64,000 nt of DNA from Pseudomonas tensinigenes (lineage in GTDB: Bacteria; Pseudomonadota; Gammaproteobacteria; Pseudomonadales; Pseudomonadaceae): assembly GCF_014268445.2 (NCBI RefSeq), contig NZ_CP077089.1:1605501-1669500 (forward strand), in the 5' to 3' direction. Both the position numbers and the translations under genes were made by a program. Under the pieces are notes generated by a model that searched no databases, was not told the DNA's origin, and saw only the letters and a list, made by a program, of their open reading frames with translations. Each line of letters starts with the position of its first letter. Within the stretch, counting starts at the first letter, position 1. Shown here one piece after another: positions 16,464-25,577 of the stretch.

Positions 16464-18365
16464 ATGGGTCAGGCAAGTAGTCATGCGGCAGGCGCCGAGG
16501 GTTCGGCCTCCAAGCCGCTGAGCATGCTGGTCGCGGCGGTCGGGGTAGTTTACGGCGACATCGGCACGAGCCCGTTGTACACCCTCAAAGAAGTGTTTTC
16601 CGGCGCTTATGGCGTATCGGTCAATCACGACGGCGTGCTGGGCATTCTGTCGTTGATCTTCTGGTCGCTGATCTGGGTCGTGTCGATCAAATACATGATG
16701 TTCGTGCTGCGCGCCGACAACCAGGGCGAGGGCGGCATCATGGCGCTCACCGCGCTGGCGCGACGGGCGGCAGGGCATCGCAAGAAGCTGCGTTCGTTGC
16801 TGGTAGTTTGCGGGCTGATCGGCGCGGCACTGTTTTATGGCGACAGCATGATCACCCCGGCGATCTCGGTGTTGTCGGCTATTGAAGGTCTGGGGTTGGC
16901 ATTTGAGGGTATCGACCACTGGGTTGTGCCGTTGTCGTTGGTGGTGCTGGTCGCTCTGTTTTTGATCCAGAGCCACGGTACGGCGCGGATCGGCATCTTG
17001 TTCGGGCCGATCATGGTCACCTGGTTTCTCGTCCTCGGCGCCCTCGGTGTCTATGGCATCAGCCACACCCCGGAAGTGCTGCATGCGCTGAACCCGGTCT
17101 GGGCCGTGCGTTTCTTCATGGTCCACACAGGCATGGGCGTGGCGATCCTCGGCGCCGTGGTGCTGGCGCTGACCGGTGCCGAAGCGCTGTACGCCGACAT
17201 GGGCCACTTTGGTCGCAAGCCGATTGCCCGGGCGTGGTTCATCCTGGTGTTGCCGGCGCTGGTGCTCAATTACTTCGGTCAGGGCGCCTTGCTGCTGGAA
17301 AACCCGGAAGCAGCGCGTAACCCGTTCTATCTGCTGGCACCGAGCTGGGCGCTGATTCCGCTGGTCGGTCTGTCGACGCTGGCCACGGTGATTGCCTCGC
17401 AAGCGGTGATTTCCGGTGCATTCTCCCTGACCCGTCAGGCGATTCAGCTCGGTTACATCCCGCGCATGTACATCCAGCACACCTCCAGCGACGAGCAGGG
17501 CCAGATCTATATCGGCGCGGTGAACTGGGCGTTGATGGTTGGCGTGGTGCTGCTGGTGCTGGGCTTCGAATCCTCCGGCGCACTGGCTTCGGCCTACGGC
17601 GTGGCGGTGACCGGCACCATGCTGATGACCACCATTCTGGTGTCGGCAGTGATGCTCCTGCTGTGGAAATGGCCGCCGATCCTCGCGGTGCCGGTGCTGA
17701 TCGGCTTCCTGCTGGTGGACGGCCTGTACTTCGCCGCCAACGTGCCGAAGATCGTTCAGGGCGGCGCATTCCCGGTGATCGCCGGTATCGCGCTGTTCGT
17801 GCTGATGACCACCTGGAAGCGCGGCAAGCAGTTGCTCGTCGATCGCCTCGACGAAGGCGCACTGCCGTTGCCGATCTTTATCAGCAGCATCCGCGTGCAG
17901 CCACCGCATCGAGTGCAGGGCACCGCCGTGTTCCTCACCGCGCGCTCCGACGCCGTACCGCATGCGTTGTTGCACAACCTGCTGCATAACCAGGTGCTGC
18001 ATGAGCAAGTGGTGTTGCTGACCGTGGTCTACGAAGACATCCCTCGTGTACCGCCATCGCGGCGTTTCGAAGTCGAGGCACACGGGGAAGGCTTCTTCCG
18101 GGTGATCCTGCATTTCGGCTTCACCGACGAGCCGGATGTGCCGCAGGCGCTGAAGCTGTGTCATCTGGATGATCTGGACTTCAGCCCGATGCGCACCACG
18201 TACTTCCTCAGCCGCGAAACGGTGATTGCCTCGAAACTTGAGGGCATGGCGCGTTGGCGTGAAGCGCTGTTTGCGTTCATGTTGAAGAATGCCAATGGGA
18301 ATTTGCGGTTCTTCAATCTGCCGCTGAACCGGGTGATTGAGTTGGGGACGCAGGTCGAGATGTAA
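16464..18365 (+). CDS. kup: Low-affinity potassium uptake protein Kup
   Basis: A 633-residue K+/H+ symporter of the KUP/HAK family. The signature [19 protein letters not shown] is near residue 30. About twelve membrane helices follow up to residue ~450 (for instance [24 protein letters not shown] and [24 protein letters not shown]), then a cytoplasmic C-terminal domain. AGTAGGAG precedes the ATG at 16464. The 289-bp gap to rimO holds its promoter; I see no riboswitch there. Confidence 0.95.
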   Translation: MGQASSHAAGAEGSASKPLSMLVAAVGVVYGDIGTSPLYTLKEVFSGAYGVSVNHDGVLGILSLIFWSLIWVVSIKYMMFVLRADNQGEGGIMALTALARRAAGHRKKLRSLLVVCGLIGAALFYGDSMITPAISVLSAIEGLGLAFEGIDHWVVPLSLVVLVALFLIQSHGTARIGILFGPIMVTWFLVLGALGVYGISHTPEVLHALNPVWAVRFFMVHTGMGVAILGAVVLALTGAEALYADMGHFGRKPIARAWFILVLPALVLNYFGQGALLLENPEAARNPFYLLAPSWALIPLVGLSTLATVIASQAVISGAFSLTRQAIQLGYIPRMYIQHTSSDEQGQIYIGAVNWALMVGVVLLVLGFESSGALASAYGVAVTGTMLMTTILVSAVMLLLWKWPPILAVPVLIGFLLVDGLYFAANVPKIVQGGAFPVIAGIALFVLMTTWKRGKQLLVDRLDEGALPLPIFISSIRVQPPHRVQGTAVFLTARSDAVPHALLHNLLHNQVLHEQVVLLTVVYEDIPRVPPSRRFEVEAHGEGFFRVILHFGFTDEPDVPQALKLCHLDDLDFSPMRTTYFLSRETVIASKLEGMARWREALFAFMLKNANGNLRFFNLPLNRVIELGTQVEM

Positions 18366-18380
18366 CTTCGCGTTATAGAA

Positions 18381-18419
18381 AGAGCCCCCGTCAGCCTTGT
18401 GGTTGGCGGGGGCTTTTTT
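18381..18419 (+). terminator. Terminator of kup
   Basis: The stem AGAGCCCCCG...CGGGGGCT, with a TTGT loop and a T6 tail, begins 16 nt after the kup stop. Confidence 0.88.
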
Positions 18420-18435
18420 GTCGGCGGCAACTTCA

Positions 18436-18517
18436 GATCAAAAGATCGCAGCCTTCGGCAGCTCCTACAGGTTTCGCATTCCATGTAGGAGCTGCCGAAG
18501 GCTGCGATCTTTTGATC
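18436..18517. repeat. Type-2 repeat doublet (GATCGCAGCCTTCGGCAGCTCCTAC)
   Basis: Inverted arms GATCAAAAGATCGCAGCC...CTCCTAC and GTAGGAG...GGCTGCGATCTTTTGATC form a near-perfect palindrome. The same family recurs at 31531, 46739 and 58563. Confidence 0.9.
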
Positions 18518-18526
18518 TTCAAACCT

Positions 18527-18853
18527 CTACAAGCTTTCAGGCATCTCTGCTTCAGACTCGGTCTTCGTCCGCGCAGGTCGTGGCATCAGCGCTTGGATCA
18601 CATCATCAATCAAGGCCTTGCCCATCACCGTCAGGTAATGCGCAGCCCAGGCATGGCGGTCGGTGTCTCTGATGAAGGCAGCGTCTTCTGCGAAGGATTT
18701 GGCGAGGGATAGCAGGTCGGAGGATTGGGACAAGGCATTGATGATCGGGATGCCGGAGCGGACGCTGAAGAACGCTTGATCCGAGTTGTAGAGGAAAGGG
18801 GTGAAGCCGATGGTTTTAACGGTTGCGAGTCCGTGCAGATCAGTTTCGGTCAT
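18527..18853 (-). CDS. DUF3077-family small protein
   Basis: A 108-residue protein with the DUF3077 pattern seen in many pseudomonads: FFSVRSGIPIINALSQSSDLLSLAK followed by HAWAAHYLTVMGKALIDD. The function is unknown. AAGGAGT lies 8 nt before the ATG. That ribosome site overlaps the stop of an open frame (18858-19148) that covers a structured leader, so translation may be coupled to it. There is no membrane segment or signal peptide. Confidence 0.8.
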   Translation of the reverse strand: MTETDLHGLATVKTIGFTPFLYNSDQAFFSVRSGIPIINALSQSSDLLSLAKSFAEDAAFIRDTDRHAWAAHYLTVMGKALIDDVIQALMPRPARTKTESEAEMPESL

Positions 18854-18857
18854 CGTG

Positions 18858-19148
18858 TTACTCCTTAGTTCGAAGTGCCGCGACTTTCGTTACCACGCGA
18901 AAGGGAGGCAACTGTACGCAGGGTGGTAAACCGGGAACCAAGGAAACCGGCACGCCCAAAAGCGTCCCACGCACAGCCGCCATAACTTGAGGAGCGCGCT
19001 GTTGCGATGGTTTCTCCGGGTTACCACACCCGATCGCTGAATGGGTCAGCGACGTCCGGAGAGTATCCCGTCGAAAAACAGCGCAATAGAGCGGCACAGC
19101 GCCCCAACAAGAGTTTCGGAGTTTGCCTACAAGGTCTGTGGGCGTCAT
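18858..19148 (-). other. Structured leader with a doubtful 96-codon frame
   Basis: On the minus strand, directly upstream of the DUF3077 gene, a 96-codon frame is open and its stop overlaps that gene's ribosome site. It has no ribosome site of its own and its composition (LTHSAIGCGNPEKPSQQRAP) does not look like a folded protein. The DNA shows a nested hairpin: TCTCCGG (19013-19019) pairs with CCGGAGA (19056-19062) around an inner TCGCTGA / TCAGCGA stem (19034-19052, loop ATGGG). I consider a structured RNA leader or sRNA at least as likely as a protein. Confidence 0.5.
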
Positions 19149-19368
19149 CTGATATTGCGAGACCAGACGTAAACGAAACTAAACGTTGCTGGCGGTTTTG
19201 CGGGTATTTGTTCAGCAGATGAATGAGTGTGGAATTGACGATTCGATAATGCCAATCAAGCAGGTGTCCACGTTTTATGGAATGTGGACACTTGGCGTTT
19301 TTAGCTTCCTGAAGAGTCAAGAAATTTACGAGCTTCGGCGCAAAACCGCTGATCCAGCGCAATTCCCT
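19149..19368. other. Upstream region of the DUF3077 leader, with a hairpin
   Basis: No credible gene is seen here. It contains an inverted repeat GTGTCCAC (19264-19271) / GTGGACAC (19284-19291) with a 12-nt loop. There is no T-run next to it, so it is not an obvious terminator. Confidence 0.5.
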
Positions 19369-19459
19369 TGTGGGAGCGAGCCTGCTCGCGAAGGCGTAGT
19401 GTCAGTCGACGAATCTGTAAACTGACCCACCGCTTTCGCGAGCAGGCTCGCTCCCACAG
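19369..19459. repeat. REP doublet
   Basis: Inverted copies of TGTGGGAGCGAGCCTGCTCG flank about 40 bp downstream of the AcvB/VirJ-family gene. Confidence 0.92.
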
Positions 19460-19484
19460 GGGATTTTCGTGGCTGCTGGAATGT

Positions 19485-19523
19485 AAAAAGCCCCCGTAAC
19501 TGCGAAGTTGCGGGGGCTTTTTG
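19485..19523 (-). terminator. Terminator of the mprF operon
   Basis: The stem AGCCCCCGTAACT / AGTTGCGGGGGCT is flanked by A5 on the left, giving a T-run on the minus strand. It starts 15 nt after the stop of the hydrolase gene. Confidence 0.88.
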
Positions 19524-19538
19524 TGGGCGTGGCTCAGA

Positions 19539-20834
19539 TCACTCTTCGGCGACCGAGTCCTTGCTCTGCCGCTTCTCGATCAAGTCCACCAAGCGCTTGG
19601 CCAGCGCCGGGTAGTTCTCGTCGAAGTGGTGGCCGCCTGGCAGTTTCACCGCCTCGCCGACTGCCGTCTTGTCGGTGCAGCCACTTTCATCGGTCTCTTC
19701 TTCACCGTAGATGCACACGACCTTGGCCGGTGGCAGCTTGGCCATTTCCGGGCCGGTCGCGGCTTCTTTGCCGGCGTTGCCGAGCCAGCCTTCGACTTCG
19801 ATTTCGAAGCTGCCGGTGCGGGCGAAGGCGAGCAGGATGATTGCGTCTACGCGTTGCTGCTCGGTGTCCGGCAGGCGGTTGTAGATCGCTGGCAATACGT
19901 CAGCACCGAACGAGTAACCGGTCAGGATGAAGCGTTTGGTGCCCCATTTCTGCCGGTAGTGCTGCATCAGTTCGGTCAGGTCCAGCGCGCTCTGCTCCGG
20001 GCTCTTGTGCTGCCAGTAGTAGCGCAGGGTGTCGATGCCGACGACCGGGTAGCCGATCTTGGCCATTTCCCCGGCGACGTCGCGGTCGAGGTCGCGCCAG
20101 CCGCCGTCACCGGAGAGGAACAGGGTCACGGTGTCCTTGGCTTGACCGGCCGGCACTTCAACCACCGGGATCGCCAGACCGCCGTTGGCCTTGTCGCCAC
20201 CAACGAGGATTTTGCGCAGTTCGTTGTTCAGCACTTGCGGCAGGTTGATGTCGTAGTCGCTGATGCTGGTTTCGGCGTTCGGTTGGTCGCGTACGAAACC
20301 TGCGCTGGCGTCGTCCGGGTTATCGTTCCACGCCACCAGCCAGTGGCCGTGGGCGGCGGATTTCGGCAACAGGTGAGTGCAGCCGGGTTTTTCCAGCGCC
20401 AGGTCCACGGAAATCGCTTGGGCCTTGTCGTCCTTTTGCTCGGACAACCAACGCCAGGCCAGTACCGCGCCGGGGCCGATACCGCTGACCAGCGTAGCCG
20501 GGCCGTTCAGTTCGCGCAGACCGGTTTGCAGGGCGCGGCTTTGCAGCAGGCAGTCCTTGGGCAGAATCACCTGAACGATTTGCGCCGAGGCGCTGCGGCT
20601 CAGGGTGGTCAGTTGTTTTTCAGAGAGTTTCTGGTCGTCGTTGACCGCGACCAGCACCTGCGCCTTGGGTTTGGTGCCGGGGATGACGCGGGTCAAAACG
20701 GTGCCGTCTGCCGCCGTAACAGGTTCGAGCGTCGGTTCCGGTGCCGGGCGTTTGAGGTACCAGAAACCGCCGCCGGCAATCACGGCCAGCACGATCAGTG
20801 CGGCCAGGATGTACTTCAGGGAGCGTTGAATCAT
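19539..20834 (-). CDS. AcvB/VirJ-family aminoacyl-phosphatidylglycerol hydrolase
   Basis: A 431-residue periplasmic protein with an N-terminal membrane anchor (YILAALIVLAVIAGGGFWYL). The C-terminal VirJ alpha/beta-hydrolase domain has LFLSGDGGWRDLD (oxyanion region), the nucleophile elbow TGYSFGADVLP, and a late GGHHFDENY histidine. It overlaps the mprF stop by ATGA. The homologous pair in P. aeruginosa is PA0920 (alanyl-PG synthase) and PA0919 (alanyl-PG hydrolase), so this enzyme should remove the amino acid from the lipid that MprF makes. Substrate identity is inferred from that pair. Confidence 0.85.
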   Translation of the reverse strand: MIQRSLKYILAALIVLAVIAGGGFWYLKRPAPEPTLEPVTAADGTVLTRVIPGTKPKAQVLVAVNDDQKLSEKQLTTLSRSASAQIVQVILPKDCLLQSRALQTGLRELNGPATLVSGIGPGAVLAWRWLSEQKDDKAQAISVDLALEKPGCTHLLPKSAAHGHWLVAWNDNPDDASAGFVRDQPNAETSISDYDINLPQVLNNELRKILVGGDKANGGLAIPVVEVPAGQAKDTVTLFLSGDGGWRDLDRDVAGEMAKIGYPVVGIDTLRYYWQHKSPEQSALDLTELMQHYRQKWGTKRFILTGYSFGADVLPAIYNRLPDTEQQRVDAIILLAFARTGSFEIEVEGWLGNAGKEAATGPEMAKLPPAKVVCIYGEEETDESGCTDKTAVGEAVKLPGGHHFDENYPALAKRLVDLIEKRQSKDSVAEE

Positions 20835-23473
20835 CAGCGTTTCACCAATCCAGTCAAGCCGCCCGCGATCAGGGCAGCAGTGTCGGCCAGCGCCACCAGC
20901 GGATCGAGTCCGGCGGGCACGGCCATATAACGGGGTTCCCAGTCAGGCTGGAACTTGTCTTTGAAGCGGCGCAAGCCTTGGAAGTTGTACAGCTGCTCAC
21001 CACGGCGGAAAACCATCGAGCCCAGACGCTGGGTCAGCGGTGCACCACGCCGGGGTTGCAACCCCGACAACGGCACCATGCCCAGGCTGAAGCGCGCGTA
21101 TCCGTGACTCTTATAGTGTTGAATCAGGCCGACCATCATGAATTCCATGGTCAGCTTGGGGGCGTCCGGGTGCGCGCGCATCAGGTCGAGACTGGCCAGG
21201 TCATGGCTATAAGTTTCGAGCAGGTTGGCGAACGCCACCGGGCGACCTTCGAAGCGAATCACCGCGATGCGGAAATGCTTCAGGTAATCGTCGCTGAAGC
21301 GGCCGAGGGAGAAGCCTTTCTCACGCACGTTCTTGCCGGTCAGCCACGCATCGGAAATCACTTTCAGCTCGTCCATCGGCGCCTGACCCGGCTCGTGAAT
21401 CTCCAGCGACAACCCGTCGCGGGTGCCACGGTTCCAGGTGTAGCGCAGGTCCTTCATCTCTTTGCCCTTGGCTTCCAGGTCAAAGCGATGCAGATCGACC
21501 CGGGCTTCTTCGCCGAGTTTGATCGCGGTCAGGCCGATGTCCATGTAGTACGGCAGGTTCTCCGCGCGCACCTGGTAGAACACCGGGCGGGCGTGGTGGA
21601 TGTCGCAGAGGTCGCGGAACTGCCAGATCATCTCGGCGCGTTGCTGGCCGGGGCCGATCGGGTCGTACAGCGCCACCAGACTGCGGCCACGCCGCGCGTA
21701 CATCAGGAACGCTTCGTCGTTCTGGTGAAACAGCAGCGCCTTGTCACCGGTCAGCGCGAGGCCGCCGTCGGGTTGCGACGAGGCCATCAGAATCTTCGCC
21801 GCGCGATCGAGTTCGTCAGGCGTCGGCAGGTGAATGACCGGGCGCGCGGTACGCAGCAGCCAGGTCAGCGCGATCACCAGCAGCAGGACGGCGGCGCCGA
21901 GCAGCGAACGCAGGCCACGTGGCGCGTCAGCGTCGAGGGTGAACTGCCACCACAGTTGATGGCTGTAAGGCACGTCCTGATAGGCGAACAGCAGCAGCCA
22001 CGTCGAGGCACCGAGCACGCACAGGCTGGCTACCAGGTACAGCGGCGAGAAGGGCAGTTCGGTCAGGCGGCTCGGGCGATAGAACGAGCGACGGAACACA
22101 CCGAGCAGCGCAGCCGTCAGGGTCATCAGCGTCGCTTCCTCCCAGTCGAAGCCTTTAAGCAGCGAGAGCAGGGCGCCGACCAACAACAGAATAGTGGTGA
22201 GCATCCACGCGGCGGACAGGCGACGACGCAGGCCCTGGGCGAGCATCAGGCAGAGCACGCCGATCAGGCTGGCGCCAAAGTGCGAAGCGTCGACCAGTCG
22301 ATGAGGAATCAGAAAACCGATGTGTTCCAGACGTGTATCGATTTCCGGGGTAGCGCCGGAAAACAGCAGCACCACACCGGACAGGAACACCAGCACCGCC
22401 AGAATCGGCGCGGCCAGACCAGACGCGGCGCGCATGGTTTGGGTCTGAAACAGGCGCTGACCTTCGTTGATCAGCAGGAATACGCAGGCCACCAGCAGCG
22501 GCAACACCACGTAGATCAGGCGATACAGCAGCAGCGCCGCGGCCAGTGGTGCGGCACCGAGCTTGTCGGCGAAAGCGGCCAGCAGAATCGCTTCGAACAC
22601 ACCGACGCCGCCGGGTACGTGGCTGAGCACGCCGGCAGCCAATGCCAGCAGGTACACCAACAGGAACGCACCAAACGGTGGCGCTTCCGGCAGCAACAGA
22701 TAAAGGACCGTGGCGGCAGCCGCAACGTCGAGGGCGGTAATGATCAGTTGCAGGAAGGTCAGGCGACGCCCCGGCAAGCGCAGCGTGCGGCGGCCAACCC
22801 TGACCAGCAGGTTGTCGCGCAACGGTTGTTCCGGCAGGCGCCGACGGTAGATACCGATAGCCAGTACGGCGCCAAGCGCCAGCACGACAGCGGCGACCGT
22901 GCCGAGCAGGCCTTCGGAAAGCCCCAAGGCCTGGGAGGCAGCAGGCAGGTCGCTCAGCGTTGCCAATGCAGCCAGCGGCGGCAAGGCGCAGCCCAGCGAC
23001 AAACTGGCGAACAAGGTCATGTGCGCGACTTCCGACGCGCCCAGACCCAGTCGTGCATATAAACGGTAGCGAACCGAGCCGCCGGACAGCAGCGACAGAC
23101 CGATCGCATTGCCAATCGCAAACGCGGTGAAGCCGCCCAAGGCCAATGTGCGCGGCGGCAATTTCACGCCGGCATAGCGGCTGGCTGACCATTCATAGCC
23201 AAGCAGAATAATGAAGCCGACCACGGTCGCACCGAAGGCGCCGATCAGCGCGGGTTTCGGCACGTCGAGAATCGAGTCGTGCAGTGCATCGAGATCGAGT
23301 TCGGCAAGCAGATGGCGACAGGCAATCAGCGCAATGGCAAACAGCAGCAAAGTCACCGCCAGACCAATCGGTTGTCGGTATTTGCTCAACCGATCCAGCA
23401 AGCGCAAACGCTCGGGTTTGATCGGATGTTCCGCTGTGACGGTGTCTTGTGGATCAGACGAGTTGGCGCGCAT
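20834..23473 (-). CDS. mprF: Aminoacyl-phosphatidylglycerol synthase/flippase MprF
   Basis: An 879-residue multi-domain membrane protein. The N-terminal two thirds hold about fourteen membrane helices of the flippase. The cytoplasmic C-terminal synthase domain (about 540-860, LDRAAKILMASSQPDGGLALTGDKALLFH onward) transfers an amino acid from tRNA to phosphatidylglycerol. The product lowers surface negative charge and raises resistance to cationic peptides. In P. aeruginosa the orthologue uses alanyl-tRNA. AGAGGTG supports the ATG at 23473. It is the first gene of a two-gene operon with the hydrolase. Confidence 0.92.
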   Translation of the reverse strand: MRANSSDPQDTVTAEHPIKPERLRLLDRLSKYRQPIGLAVTLLLFAIALIACRHLLAELDLDALHDSILDVPKPALIGAFGATVVGFIILLGYEWSASRYAGVKLPPRTLALGGFTAFAIGNAIGLSLLSGGSVRYRLYARLGLGASEVAHMTLFASLSLGCALPPLAALATLSDLPAASQALGLSEGLLGTVAAVVLALGAVLAIGIYRRRLPEQPLRDNLLVRVGRRTLRLPGRRLTFLQLIITALDVAAAATVLYLLLPEAPPFGAFLLVYLLALAAGVLSHVPGGVGVFEAILLAAFADKLGAAPLAAALLLYRLIYVVLPLLVACVFLLINEGQRLFQTQTMRAASGLAAPILAVLVFLSGVVLLFSGATPEIDTRLEHIGFLIPHRLVDASHFGASLIGVLCLMLAQGLRRRLSAAWMLTTILLLVGALLSLLKGFDWEEATLMTLTAALLGVFRRSFYRPSRLTELPFSPLYLVASLCVLGASTWLLLFAYQDVPYSHQLWWQFTLDADAPRGLRSLLGAAVLLLVIALTWLLRTARPVIHLPTPDELDRAAKILMASSQPDGGLALTGDKALLFHQNDEAFLMYARRGRSLVALYDPIGPGQQRAEMIWQFRDLCDIHHARPVFYQVRAENLPYYMDIGLTAIKLGEEARVDLHRFDLEAKGKEMKDLRYTWNRGTRDGLSLEIHEPGQAPMDELKVISDAWLTGKNVREKGFSLGRFSDDYLKHFRIAVIRFEGRPVAFANLLETYSHDLASLDLMRAHPDAPKLTMEFMMVGLIQHYKSHGYARFSLGMVPLSGLQPRRGAPLTQRLGSMVFRRGEQLYNFQGLRRFKDKFQPDWEPRYMAVPAGLDPLVALADTAALIAGGLTGLVKR

Positions 23474-23713
23474 CAATCACCTCTTGGATTGTGCGCGACA
23501 GGATGGAGGTATCCAGCCAAGTTACCAATCCCTGTAGAAAAAAATAATCACAAAATACTACGCCTCTCACCGGGTATCGGCGAGGGCAGTTCCTGGATTG
23601 CAGAGGCCTTGCCTGCGACTCAAGCATAGTCGCAAGTGAGTACTTCTGAAGATCCCAAGCGGTTCACTGCACAGTGACAGATCATTGTTGCGAAAGGACT
23701 TTTTCAACAGATA

Positions 23714-23747
23714 CAAAAAAGGCCACTCTTTCGAGTAGCCTTTTTTG
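23714..23747 (-). terminator. Terminator of initiator tRNA copy 1
   Basis: On the minus strand GGCTACTC-GAAA-GAGTGGCC is followed by TTTTTT, 5 nt beyond the CCA end of the tRNA. Confidence 0.9.
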
Positions 23748-23752
23748 ATGTT

Positions 23753-23829
<77 letters not shown>

Positions 23830-23842
23830 TCTGTGTGGCGGC

Positions 23843-23870
23843 ATTCTACAGACGAACGACGGAGTGTCAA
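23843..23870 (-). promoter_or_regulatory. Promoter of initiator tRNA copy 1
   Basis: On the minus strand TTGACA, a 16-bp spacer and TAGAAT lie 13 nt before the mature 5' end of the tRNA. It is a near-consensus sigma-70 promoter. Confidence 0.85.
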
Positions 23871-24011
23871 CCGCTAATCCCGCAAAGGGTCAAATAAGTG
23901 TGAAATCGCGTCAAACGGTCGCAGGTGGCGCGTTAAGCTTCGGAAATGCAAAGAATTCCTGTTTGGCGATCCTTCTCTATAAGAGGAGGAAGTCGACAAA
24001 ACAGACGCGCA

Positions 24012-24044
24012 CAAAAAAGGCCACTCTTTCGAGTAGCCTTTTTT
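24012..24044 (-). terminator. Terminator of initiator tRNA copy 2
   Basis: Identical in sequence to the copy 1 terminator: GGCTACTC-GAAA-GAGTGGCC followed by TTTTTT. Confidence 0.9.
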
Positions 24045-24050
24045 GATGTT

Positions 24051-24127
<77 letters not shown>

Positions 24128-24140
24128 TCTGTGTGTCGGC

Positions 24141-24168
24141 ATTCTACAGAGGAACGCTGAGGTGTCAA
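24141..24168 (-). promoter_or_regulatory. Promoter of initiator tRNA copy 2
   Basis: The minus strand shows TTGACA, 16 bp and TAGAAT. The two hexamers are the same as in copy 1 while the spacer differs at several positions, so both promoters appear to be kept by selection. Confidence 0.85.
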
Positions 24169-24341
24169 CCCGCAATCTGGATAAAATCCGTTGAGGTTCA
24201 ATCGGTTAGCGTTTTTTTCGGGTGTTTTTCACGCTAGAGGGCAGGCGGGGCAAGGCTTTCAGCTCTATTGGAGGTCGTTTGTCGATTGAGAAAATAAATT
24301 CAAAGGATATTTCCTACCGCCTGGAAAGAACATTCATACCA

Positions 24342-24357
24342 CTGGTGCTATATACAG
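24342..24357. promoter_or_regulatory. LexA (SOS) box upstream of dinB
   Basis: CTGGTGCTATATACAG matches CTG-N10-CAG and closely resembles the recA box. It lies 50-65 nt before the dinB start. Confidence 0.85.
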
Positions 24358-24406
24358 GTGTCAGTGAGATACTGCCGATCCGGTTCGCCACGTTTCCTTT
24401 TCTGAC

Positions 24407-25468
24407 ATGACTCAGCGAAAAATCATCCACATTGACTGCGACTGTTTCTACGCCGCCATCGAGATGCGCGATGACCCGCGCCTGGCCGGCAAGCCGTTGG
24501 CAGTGGGCGGTTCGGCGGACCGGCGCGGGGTGATCGCCACCTGCAACTATGAAGCGCGCGCGTATGGCGTGCGTTCGGCGATGGCGTCGGGGCATGCCTT
24601 GAAACTGTGCCCGGACCTGACCATCGTCAAGCCGCGTATGGATGCGTATCGCGAGGCTTCGAAAGAGATTCATACGATCTTTGCCGATTACACCGACCTG
24701 ATCGAGCCGCTGTCGCTGGATGAGGCCTATCTGGATGTCTCCGACAGCGCGCATTTTGGCGGCAGCGCTACACGCATTGCCCAAGATATCCGTCGCCGGG
24801 TATCCAATCAGTTGCACATCACCGTTTCCGCTGGCGTGGCACCGAACAAGTTTCTAGCGAAGATCGCCAGTGACTGGAAGAAGCCCAACGGGCTGTTCGT
24901 TATTACCCCGGATCAGGTCGAGGACTTCGTCAGCGGTTTGCCGGTGAGCAAGTTGCACGGCGTCGGCAAGGTCACCGCCGACAAGCTCGGCAAACTCGGC
25001 ATCGTCGACTGCCAACACCTGCGCGAGTGGGACAAGCTGGCGCTGGTGCGCGAATTCGGCAGTTTTGGCGAGCGACTGTGGAGTCTGGCCCGTGGGATCG
25101 ATGACCGGTTGGTGCACAACGACAGCCGGCGTCAGTCAATCAGCGTGGAAAATACCTACGACGTTGATCTGCCGGACCTACGCAGTTGCCTCGACAAACT
25201 GCCGGAGCTGCTGGAAACCCTGAAAACCCGCATGGCACGGATCGACAGCAGTTATCGGCCGGGCAAGCCGTTCGTCAAAGTGAAGTTTCATGATTTTACC
25301 CAGACCACGCTGGAGCAGGCCGGGGCAGGGCGGGATCTGGGCAGTTATCAGTTGATGCTGACGCAGGCGTTCAATCGCGGCGGGAAACCGGTGCGGTTGT
25401 TGGGGGTTGGGGTGAGGCTGGAGGATTTGCGCGGCGGGTTTGAGCAGATGGAGTTGTTTGAACGGTAG
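24407..25468 (+). CDS. dinB: DNA polymerase IV (DinB)
   Basis: A 353-residue Y-family translesion polymerase. It opens RKIIHIDCDCFYAAIEMRDD, with the first catalytic Asp, and has SLDEAYLDV (Asp-Glu of the palm, near residue 105). The RHDH-like little finger begins around 240. The C-terminal QMELFER fits the beta-clamp-binding consensus, so it should dock on DnaN. The LexA box upstream indicates SOS induction. Length and motif order are those of E. coli Pol IV. Confidence 0.96.
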   Translation: MTQRKIIHIDCDCFYAAIEMRDDPRLAGKPLAVGGSADRRGVIATCNYEARAYGVRSAMASGHALKLCPDLTIVKPRMDAYREASKEIHTIFADYTDLIEPLSLDEAYLDVSDSAHFGGSATRIAQDIRRRVSNQLHITVSAGVAPNKFLAKIASDWKKPNGLFVITPDQVEDFVSGLPVSKLHGVGKVTADKLGKLGIVDCQHLREWDKLALVREFGSFGERLWSLARGIDDRLVHNDSRRQSISVENTYDVDLPDLRSCLDKLPELLETLKTRMARIDSSYRPGKPFVKVKFHDFTQTTLEQAGAGRDLGSYQLMLTQAFNRGGKPVRLLGVGVRLEDLRGGFEQMELFER

Positions 25469-25491
25469 ATTTGCGGTGTTTGTCAGGGCCT

Positions 25492-25560
25492 CTTCGCGAG
25501 CAGGCTCGCTCCCACATTTGGAATTTATTCCACCCTGTGGGAGCGAGCCTGCTCGCGAAG
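25492..25560. repeat. REP doublet followed by TTTTAGC heptads
   Basis: Inverted REP copies flank about 25 bp. Immediately after, CTTTTAG is repeated three times in tandem (25561-25581), running over the stop codon of the lipoprotein gene. Confidence 0.9.
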
Positions 25561-25577
25561 CTTTTAGCTTTTAGCTT

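Noticed and set aside
16365..18164. A 599-codon frame opposite kup
   Set aside because: It mirrors codon bias of kup on the other strand; composition is His/Gln/Arg-rich and no start site is supported.
19186..19425. A 79-codon frame between the DUF3077 leader and the REP doublet
   Set aside because: Its 3' part is the translation of a REP copy (CGSEPAREG), a common false gene in Pseudomonas.
20798..23062. A 754-codon open frame opposite mprF
   Set aside because: It is an antisense shadow of a conserved gene, with Gln/His-rich sequence and no recognisable fold.
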